From assembly GCA_036703315.1 (NCBI GenBank), contig DATNPH010000140.1:1-8115 (forward strand): a DNA stretch of 8,115 nucleotides, written 5' to 3'. Under the pieces are notes generated by a model. That model saw only the letters and a list, made by a program, of their open reading frames with translations, was not told the origin of the DNA and did no database searches. Below are positions 1 through 5,042 of this stretch, piece by piece (within the stretch, counting starts at the first letter, position 1; the number at the start of each line of letters is the position of its first letter). This stretch comes from DATNPH01 sp036703315 (GTDB lineage Bacteria > Cyanobacteriota > Cyanobacteriia > Cyanobacteriales > Coleofasciculaceae). The position numbers were made by a program, and so were the translations under genes.

Positions 1-117
1 CGCGCCAACTTGGGATTTGAAGTGATGCACGAGCGTAATGCTCACAACTTCCCCCTCGATTTGGCGGCTGGTGAAGCGACTCCTGTGGCTCTAACTGCTC
101 CTGTTATCAACGGTTAA
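1..117 (+). CDS. psbA: Photosystem II reaction-centre protein D1, C-terminal end (partial)
   Basis: The first 38 codons read through the window edge and end at TAA 115-117. They encode the extreme C-terminus of D1, the core subunit of photosystem II that binds the water-oxidising Mn4CaO5 cluster on the lumenal side of the thylakoid. The segment VMHERNAHNFPLDLA contains the known ligands His332, Glu333, His337, Asp342 and the mature C-terminal Ala344 (standard D1 numbering). It is followed by a 16-residue extension ending in VING, which in the family is removed by the CtpA protease. All ligands are intact, so this is a normal, not an atypical, D1 tail. A strong hairpin terminator follows 20 bp downstream. 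The promoter and the rest of the gene lie outside the window, so the D1 isoform cannot be told. Confidence 0.97.
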   Translation, partial: RANLGFEVMHERNAHNFPLDLAAGEATPVALTAPVING

Positions 118-136
118 TCATTAGCTTTAACTGAGT

Positions 137-169
137 AAAAAAGCGCTCTCCTCTGGGGGGCGCTTTTTT
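137..169 (+). terminator. Rho-independent terminator after psbA
   Basis: Two 15-nt arms, 137-151 and 155-169, pair across a 3-nt loop. AAAAAAGCGC pairs with GCGCTTTTTT, and the inner CTCTCC/GGGGGG part pairs with some G-T wobbles. The 3' arm ends in six T. It sits just after the psbA stop and fits a strong intrinsic terminator. The matching A-tract on the left arm means it could also stop transcripts arriving from the minus strand, such as read-through from the kinase gene. Confidence 0.92.
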
Positions 170-185
170 ATTTGAGGGATTTTGG

Positions 186-362
186 AAAAAAAGAGAATTG
201 GTTGATGGCTTCATCAAGTTAATGGGCAGCCTGAAGCTAGCTACCCCTAAAAAGATTATGGAAGCGATTGCTGCTAATCTCAATCGCGACAACGTCTTGT
301 CTCTAAATACCAAAGACGTAAAGGATGTATGTGGCTTTTATTTTTTGAGAGGCGACGACTGA
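186..362 (+). pseudogene. 3' remnant of an ETHE1-like persulfide dioxygenase (MBL-fold) gene
   Basis: The plus-strand frame here encodes FIKLMGSLKLATPKKIMEAI followed by AANLN. This resembles the conserved C-terminus of ETHE1-type sulfur dioxygenases (family pattern F-I-x-I-M-x-x-L-x-L-P-x-P-K-x-I-x-x-A-x-P-A-N). These are non-haem iron enzymes of the metallo-beta-lactamase fold that oxidise glutathione persulfide. Similarity covers about 195-284. The usual Cys-Gly after the Ala-Asn is lost and the frame runs on through unrelated codons to TGA 360-362. The region upstream, which would hold the metal-binding histidines, is absent and is occupied by the psbA terminator. No start codon or ribosome site fits an independent gene, so this is a relic. 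The family call rests on remembered motif similarity over about 30 residues. The 3' end overlaps the end of the convergent kinase gene. Confidence 0.6.
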
Positions 363-1507
363 TTATTGAGGAATACTGAAAATGGCTGGTTAAGAAGAGA
401 ACCCAAGTTTCCATAAATCTGAGTTCCTGCTAGTCCTAGAGAAAAGAAGATACTAGCGATAAGGATGGGGTTTTTAAATTGAGCAAGTTTGGAGAACACT
501 CTTTTGAAACCAGAGCCTGATGAACGGTGTTGACGCATCAAAGCTTCCAGTCGCAAACCCACCAAAGAGTTAGCAAACTCCGACTTCTGGGTTGATGACT
601 GAGGAGGTTGCCAGGTATGGTCAATTGCTGCTATTCGCTGCAAAATCATTTGGGCATTATGTGGTCGATTCTCAGGCAGCGGAGCCATCAAATCATCAAT
701 TAAATCTGTTACGGCTTTAGAAACCTGTGGTGCTCTGTGCTGCCAAAGCAACTGTCCGTTGCGCGGGTCTTCGGGAAAGTTATTGGGAGATTTACCAGTT
801 AACAAAGAGACGAAGGTACGTCCCAAGGAAAAGAAATCTGATTGCGGTACAGCTTTGCCATGAGCTTGCTCAATCGGAGTATAGCCGGGAGAAATAAAGC
901 GATTGACATCACGTTCACTCGTAACTTTCACAAGGTAAGTATGACTAACTTCCCTAACACTGCCAAAATTAATCAATACTAGCTGCCCATCCTTGGCAAG
1001 CATGATATTGGATGGCTTGATGTCCCGGTGGAAATACAGTTGCTGGTGGACTTGATGCAAAATTTCTACTAGCTGTTTAAGCCAGATCAGAGCCTGTGCT
1101 TGCGAAATAGATTCATTTTCCTGCTGCCATTCTTCTAAATTGATCCCCTGTATTTTCTCAATCACCAGGCAGTGCAGCAGTTGGTTTCTGTCTTTTGGGA
1201 AGAAGGTAAAGTAGCCGTCCGACTCGACTCTAGGAATACCAGGATGACACAGTTGACTCAAAACTTGTGCTTCCTGCTGAAATAGTGCTAAAGCTTTATT
1301 GTCATTGAGCAGGAGCACCTTTAAAATTTTCGATGTTCCTTGATAATCCACTTCATAGGTTTTAGCAAAATCCCCTTCCCCTAACAGTTGCTTCACCCGA
1401 TACCGCTCCTGTAGCAGCAATTGAGAGCCACAGTGGCAGCAGATGAGGTTGTGAGTGTTTAGTGGGTCAGCGGGCTTCGGACATCTAGGATTAATGCAGT
1501 AGCTCAT
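338..1507 (-). CDS. 4-Cys Ser/Thr protein kinase with C-terminal membrane anchor; NFG in place of DFG
   Basis: The 389-residue protein starts with a zinc-ribbon-like element (Cys4, Cys9, Cys23/24, Cys26), typical of cyanobacterial '4-Cys' Hanks-type kinases. A kinase domain follows at about 36-295. Visible motifs are a glycine loop GEGDFA (43-48, third Gly replaced by Ala), the beta-3 Lys63, alpha-C Glu79, HRDIKPSN (160-167, catalytic Asp162 and Asn167), an activation-segment PGYTPIEQ (207-214), SDFFSLG (223-229) and the late Arg281. The DFG motif reads NFG at 180-182: codon 970-968 is AAT, so the Asp that normally holds Mg-ATP is Asn. One hydrophobic helix (about 347-366) lies near the end, leaving a cytoplasmic kinase and a short tail outside. 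It may be a pseudokinase or weakly active; its substrates are unknown. The ATG at 1507 has no good Shine-Dalgarno sequence, but the zinc ribbon begins directly after it. It stands alone, 215 bp from the next gene. Confidence 0.93.
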   Translation of the reverse strand: MSYCINPRCPKPADPLNTHNLICCHCGSQLLLQERYRVKQLLGEGDFAKTYEVDYQGTSKILKVLLLNDNKALALFQQEAQVLSQLCHPGIPRVESDGYFTFFPKDRNQLLHCLVIEKIQGINLEEWQQENESISQAQALIWLKQLVEILHQVHQQLYFHRDIKPSNIMLAKDGQLVLINFGSVREVSHTYLVKVTSERDVNRFISPGYTPIEQAHGKAVPQSDFFSLGRTFVSLLTGKSPNNFPEDPRNGQLLWQHRAPQVSKAVTDLIDDLMAPLPENRPHNAQMILQRIAAIDHTWQPPQSSTQKSEFANSLVGLRLEALMRQHRSSGSGFKRVFSKLAQFKNPILIASIFFSLGLAGTQIYGNLGSLLNQPFSVFLNNQSSPLKK

Positions 1508-1586
1508 AGGACGGCTGCTGGATTTTGGTACTTCCTAACTATGAGTGCGGCCACTCTGTTGTAAGCATAACGGTAGACTGACCTAG

Positions 1587-1594
1587 GCGATCGC
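1587..1594. repeat. HIP1 octamer GCGATCGC (intergenic copy; six more in genes)
   Basis: This is the highly iterated palindrome of cyanobacteria, GCGATCGC. This copy lies between the kinase gene and the small conserved gene. Six further exact copies fall in coding DNA: four in the GTPase gene (3707-3714, 3783-3790, 4251-4258, 4614-4621) and two in the histidine kinase gene (5387-5394, 6514-6521). None lies in the mobile-element and AraC region right of 6730, although near-matches occur at 7731 and 7938. The density supports a cyanobacterial host. The absence on the right fits acquired DNA but is a small sample. Confidence 0.9.
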
Positions 1595-1722
1595 TTACTA
1601 AGTATCATCTATCCCAAGCTTACGCCAATCTGGGAAATGAGACAGGAGTGATAAGGCTACAGCATCATAGGATAACGCTAACGATCCTTAGTATCTATCT
1701 AAAATCAGTAAAAAGCGGCTGA

Positions 1723-1977
1723 TTAAAGCTCTTCCCCCTCACTAGGTGGTTTTTCTCCAATTCCTAATTGCTTTTTAGAACGCTTAAGCTGTTTCCAGAG
1801 AGCTTTAATTTGGTTGTAAGCCTCTTCAGGGGGAAGTTTGCCATTGGTTTCTAAGTTGCAGATGATGCTTACTCGTTGCGCAAATTCCTGTAAGTTGGCA
1901 TTAAATACTAGGTTCTCTGGCTTAACCTGACCGTAGTAGCGACTGCGAGGATAAAGAAATTCGTCACGATCACTCAT
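1723..1977 (-). CDS. Small conserved cyanobacterial protein, DUF7219-like
   Basis: The frame is open back to 2073, but the start at ATG 1977 is chosen because a perfect AGGAGG lies 5 nt upstream (1988-1983) and the upstream part looks like leader DNA. The 84-residue product begins MSDRDEFLYPRSRYYG, continues with a NLVFNANLQEFAQR segment and a Cys-containing helix, and ends in a basic stretch (WKQLKRSKKQLG) and an acidic tail. It has no signal peptide or membrane segment, so it is probably cytosolic and helical. This pattern matches a short family found throughout cyanobacteria that I recall as DUF7219. Its function is unknown to me, and some databases label such proteins misleadingly as isopropylmalate-synthase-like. 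It is flanked by gaps of 215 bp and 162 bp, so it is probably its own transcription unit. Confidence 0.8.
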   Translation of the reverse strand: MSDRDEFLYPRSRYYGQVKPENLVFNANLQEFAQRVSIICNLETNGKLPPEEAYNQIKALWKQLKRSKKQLGIGEKPPSEGEEL

Positions 1978-1982
1978 TATTA

Positions 1983-1988
1983 CCTCCT
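1983..1988 (-). promoter_or_regulatory. Strong Shine-Dalgarno site setting the start at 1977
   Basis: The minus strand reads AGGAGG, five spacer bases (TAATA), then ATG. This is a full anti-16S match at ideal spacing, and it decides for the internal ATG (1977) over the more upstream in-frame start at 2073. Confidence 0.88.
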
Positions 1989-2139
1989 GCCAAGAATCTG
2001 AGTTCAATTTTGACGACAGTAGATTAGCTATTAAGCTAAAGCGCATATAGCTTGCACTTTTTACCAGTATCAAACCACCAATCCCTCCTCACCTGCCTTC
2101 CCGACTCTGCTCTCGCAGTACAAACTAGAGGCGTAACGC

Positions 2140-2682
2140 TTACTCTTTCGTCTGCGAATCTTCGCTCTCCTTCGCGTGCGACTTTCCGCTTTTCCCTCTC
2201 TGGGAATGTCTGAAACGGATTAAGGATGACTTTTGTATTTTCTTAACTCCACTAAGTATCACCAGCGTCAAAATCGCCCCAATAAGGCTCATTTGCCATA
2301 GACCACAGCCAATTGCAGCTCCTAATCCTGCCGCTACCCAGATTGTGGCAGCAGTAGTTAACCCTTTCACTTCTAACCTGCCAAGTTCTCGATGGGATTG
2401 TTGCAAAATCATCCCGGCTCCTATAAATCCGACGCCGGTAGCAACACCCTGGACGGTACGGCTCAATGCATTGGTAGCTGCATAAGGGCTATCTCCCTCA
2501 GCCTGCAACGGAATCATCACAAACATAGCGGCTCCCAGGCTTACCAACATGAAGGTTCTAATTCCTGCGGGTCTACCCCCCTGCTGACGATTTAATCCAA
2601 TCAGGCAACCAACCAGTAGTGCCAAGGTGAGCCGAAAGATCAGACTCACCCAATCATTTGAATTGATAAACATGGAACCCAT
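2140..2682 (-). CDS. MgtC/SapB family membrane protein
   Basis: From ATG 2682 the product has 180 residues. Five hydrophobic segments (about residues 11-30, 43-60, 77-93, 107-126 and 130-146) precede a charged, Lys/Ser/Glu-rich tail. MgtC-family signatures are present: a GCLIGLNRQ-x-GGRPAGIRT block after helix 1, a FMLVSLGAA helix, SRTVQGVATGVGFIGAG with the conserved Arg, and GLTTAATIWVAAGLG. MgtC proteins are inner-membrane proteins linked to low-Mg growth and, in pathogens, to ATP synthase control. The role in cyanobacteria is not settled. The Glu common in the 'GLER' block is Asn here. The protein stops soon after the membrane domain and lacks the soluble C-terminal domain of Salmonella MgtC, so it is the short SapB-like type. 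An in-frame GTG lies three codons upstream (2691), but the AGGAG overlaps it, so ATG 2682 with an 8-nt spacer is preferred. Confidence 0.92.
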   Translation of the reverse strand: MGSMFINSNDWVSLIFRLTLALLVGCLIGLNRQQGGRPAGIRTFMLVSLGAAMFVMIPLQAEGDSPYAATNALSRTVQGVATGVGFIGAGMILQQSHRELGRLEVKGLTTAATIWVAAGLGAAIGCGLWQMSLIGAILTLVILSGVKKIQKSSLIRFRHSQRGKSGKSHAKESEDSQTKE

Positions 2683-2690
2683 AGTCCGCA

Positions 2691-2695
2691 CTCCT
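2691..2695 (-). promoter_or_regulatory. Shine-Dalgarno AGGAG for the MgtC-like gene
   Basis: AGGAG on the minus strand lies 8 nt before ATG 2682 and overlaps the alternative GTG at 2691-2689. This makes the ATG the likelier start. Confidence 0.75.
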
Positions 2696-2731
2696 AGTAG
2701 AACCTGAACAACAGCCCTGTGTCGGCTAGTC

Positions 2732-2778
2732 AGCTTGTCATAAACACAGCTACGCTAGTCAATCGTTTATGGCTAGCT
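2732..2778 (-). promoter_or_regulatory. Imperfect inverted repeat upstream of the MgtC-like gene
   Basis: AGCTTGTCATAAAC (2732-2745) pairs with GTTTATGGCTAGCT (2765-2778), 14 positions with one mismatch and one G-T wobble, across a 19-nt loop. The inner 7 bp are perfect. The octamer GCTAGTCA also occurs twice as a direct repeat nearby (2725-2732 and 2754-2761). The structure lies 50-96 nt before the MgtC-like start on its own strand. It could be an operator or an mRNA leader structure, but no run of T follows it, so it is not a plain terminator. Function is inferred from position only. Confidence 0.4.
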
Positions 2779-2961
2779 ATCCCCAACTCTCTTTGCTTGT
2801 ACTCAATTTATCCCTTATTTAACCTATTTTTAATCTAAACTTAACCATATAGGCTGGCTTGTATTTCCGATAATCAGGATAGTGGGTCAAGTAGGCGAAT
2901 GCTGGATTTTTAAGTAGTTCTCTCATAAACTACGTTAAGTCACTCAGAATACTGTATTAAT

Positions 2962-3048
2962 ATGAAAAAGGTAAATAGAGTGAGTGATGAGCTAAGCACA
3001 GCTGGACAAGTAACCCCTGAGCAGTTACAGGGGAAGATAATGATCTAA
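2962..3048 (+). pseudogene. 5' remnant of a DUF442 / TIGR01244-type sulfur-metabolism gene
   Basis: An ATG at 2962 opens a 28-codon frame whose first 23 residues (MKKVNRVSDELSTAGQVTPE then QLQ) match my memory of the N-terminus of DUF442 proteins. These are small phosphatase-fold proteins linked to persulfide metabolism and often encoded beside or fused to sulfur dioxygenases. The match breaks off at about 3030 and the frame stops at TAA 3046-3048, so about three quarters of the domain is missing. No clear Shine-Dalgarno site precedes the ATG. The other two plus frames downstream show no continuation that I recognise. It is best read as a truncated relic. A translated short peptide cannot be ruled out. 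Confidence 0.5.
3014..3033. repeat. Short stem-loop CCCCTG/CAGGGG downstream of the GTPase gene
   Basis: CCCCTG (3014-3019) and CAGGGG (3028-3033) form a perfect 6-bp stem with an 8-nt loop, about 58 nt past the GTPase stop. It could be a 3' stability or weak termination structure for the operon, but there is no T-tract on either side. It also overlaps the DUF442 remnant and may be chance. Confidence 0.3.
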
Positions 3049-3091
3049 CCTTCATGCAAGGAGCAGACTGGAACAGATAGTAACGCACGAC

Positions 3092-5008
3092 TCAAATCTG
3101 CTTCAGATAATATTCGAACCGCTCCCGTAGTTGTTCAACGGTCAGATTTTTAGTCCAGTACTCCACTAGCGTGTGACCAAATGCCCAGGCATTGCGATCA
3201 GGTGAGGAGGGGTTTTCCAGCAGCAGCGGCCAAAGGGATAGCAGGTCAAAGTTGACGCTTTTGGAGTCGCCCGAACCCAAGAGCGAGAATAGGTCGTAAG
3301 CCATTTGGAGTTTGCCAATGACGACAGGCAACTGTTCTACGGGAATTTGCTCTGCCAACAGATAAGCCAGGGTTGGCTTTCCGGTTGTCAATGTAGCAAT
3401 GAACTGGAGGACAGGACTTTTGAGCAGTGCAGTTAGTCCCTGTGTGGTCGCCATCTGGAAGGTGTAGTGGTCGATGATTTTGGCGGCAGCGACGGTGCGG
3501 GCTTCCAGGTTACGCAAAAAGCGGGCAAGACGAAGTTGCTTTACAGGGTCGATCGCATCCACCAGTGCCAACGATAGCGCGTCCACTCCCCAAGCCGCTC
3601 GACCCGTTTTGATCTCACCTGTCACGATGGGTAGAACAAAATCGCAAAAGTCGTCCAGACGCTCAGCACGATACTCGGTGGCTTCTCGAATAGCTTTTTC
3701 CTTTGGGCGATCGCCCCATTCCCAGTCGTAGGGGGGTTGCCACTCGCGGATGGGACGTAGTCGATCCACCTGAGTGACGATCGCGATCGCAGGCAAGTCT
3801 TCAACTTCCTCCTTCATGTCTTTGAGAAAGTCCACATCCATTTGCAAAGCAGGATCGAGGGCAGGGGTGACTAACAGCAGCAGGTCTGCGTTTGTAGCAT
3901 AGTCAAGCACGAGTTCTCGAAAATCTGCACGGTTGACTTGTTCGTAACCCGGAGTATCCCAAAGCGTCAAAGTTTCTCCAGTTTCGCTTTGCCAGTGGTA
4001 ATTCTGAATGCGATCAGTACTGGGCAACACATCAACGGCTGCCTTATCTGCCTGAAACAACGTGTTAATCAAGCTGCTTTTTCCGGACCCGGTTCGCCCC
4101 GCCAGCAGAATATTGACGGGTTTTTGCTCAACTTCTTCGGCAGGTTCTGCTTGAACTAGGATGTCTCGGAGTGTTTGAGTCTTTGCCTTGGGTAGCGTCG
4201 GTGTGGAAATGGAGGATTTTGAGGCTGGCAGGGTGCTGCCGCCGTACAGGGCGATCGCCTGCCGACATAAGTTTCGCAGTGCCGCTTCCCGCAGCGACTG
4301 ACCCAAATTCACCAGCAGTTGCTGAGTTGCCTGGTTACTGGAACGTTGACTAGCTACTCTTGCGGCTGCCGCTACTGGGTTCAAGATCCACTGGGCCCAG
4401 TTCCAGGCTTGCCAGAGTTTACGAGCAGATGGCTCCAGCTTACGGTAGACTTCGTATGCCTCGTAGGCTTGCCCAACCGTGACTTGATTGAGGGCAGGGG
4501 AAAGTTGGTGCATCCACCGATCTAGGTCATCCATCGTTCCCCGGATCAACCCGTAAGCTTGGGGAACGTAGATATTTAGTAGGGGATACTTCTCTTCAGG
4601 ATGGTAGACATAGGCGATCGCGACGACAACTTCCTGACATCGTTTCCAGAAAGTTTGCAAATCTATCCAGGCTGGTGGATCGCTGTGTGCCACTTCCAGG
4701 ATTTGTTGGAGTGCGGCTTCTGCTTTACTGGCGGGGTCGTTTCCGGTTGGTTGCACCGTTGTCTGGTCTGAAGCCGATTCTAGTTCTTTGTTGACCTCCG
4801 CGATTGCGGCTTCTAGCTGATCTACCACAGGTCGAGTCCATTTAACCAGCAACCAACGCCAGCCAACTAATAGGAGGGTGAACACGCCCCAAATCCAATT
4901 AATGCCCCACTCGTGGATTTGCCTCCCTGCGGATATCAGCAAGAAACTGACGATTGTCGCGATCGGGAGTGCCAACACGACCCACTGCCACAGCTTTAAT
5001 CGCACCAT
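3092..5008 (-). CDS. Membrane-anchored dynamin/Era-like GTPase
   Basis: This 638-residue protein has two N-terminal membrane helices (about 8-28 and 37-56) and a helical region with Trp/Tyr-rich stretches (115-250). A low-complexity linker leads to a TRAFAC-type GTPase domain at about 296-490. P-loop G1 is GRTGSGKSS (304-312), with a candidate G2 Thr331 and G3 DTPG (351-354). G4 is TQVD (412-415) in place of the usual NKxD, which keeps the Asp needed for guanine recognition. A helical C-terminal part (500-638) follows. The cyanobacterial family is commonly annotated only as a '50S ribosome-binding' or Era-like GTPase; the membrane anchor makes a membrane role more likely. It begins 34 bp after the histidine kinase stop and is probably its operon partner. 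The ATG at 5008 has GGAG only 2 nt away; the next codon, GTG at 5005, has better spacing and may be the true start. Confidence 0.88.
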   Translation of the reverse strand: MVRLKLWQWVVLALPIATIVSFLLISAGRQIHEWGINWIWGVFTLLLVGWRWLLVKWTRPVVDQLEAAIAEVNKELESASDQTTVQPTGNDPASKAEAALQQILEVAHSDPPAWIDLQTFWKRCQEVVVAIAYVYHPEEKYPLLNIYVPQAYGLIRGTMDDLDRWMHQLSPALNQVTVGQAYEAYEVYRKLEPSARKLWQAWNWAQWILNPVAAAARVASQRSSNQATQQLLVNLGQSLREAALRNLCRQAIALYGGSTLPASKSSISTPTLPKAKTQTLRDILVQAEPAEEVEQKPVNILLAGRTGSGKSSLINTLFQADKAAVDVLPSTDRIQNYHWQSETGETLTLWDTPGYEQVNRADFRELVLDYATNADLLLLVTPALDPALQMDVDFLKDMKEEVEDLPAIAIVTQVDRLRPIREWQPPYDWEWGDRPKEKAIREATEYRAERLDDFCDFVLPIVTGEIKTGRAAWGVDALSLALVDAIDPVKQLRLARFLRNLEARTVAAAKIIDHYTFQMATTQGLTALLKSPVLQFIATLTTGKPTLAYLLAEQIPVEQLPVVIGKLQMAYDLFSLLGSGDSKSVNFDLLSLWPLLLENPSSPDRNAWAFGHTLVEYWTKNLTVEQLRERFEYYLKQI

Positions 5009-5042
5009 TGCTCCATCTCTGCCTCGACTAGACGGCTGATAG

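Noticed and set aside
107..313. 68-codon minus-strand open frame
   Set aside because: It runs through the psbA terminator and lies antisense to the dioxygenase relic. It has no ribosome site and no recognisable motif.
1703..1724. AATCAG/CTGATT hairpin at the end of the small conserved gene, as a terminator
   Set aside because: The stem is only 6 AT-rich base pairs with a 10-nt loop and no solid T-tract, so it is too weak to call.
2392..2595. 67-codon plus-strand open frame opposite the MgtC-like gene
   Set aside because: It is a shadow of the conserved MgtC membrane helices and has no ribosome site.
3474..4525. Several plus-strand open frames inside the GTPase gene
   Set aside because: They are antisense shadows of a clearly coding minus-strand frame, with Arg/Ser-rich compositions and no family motifs.
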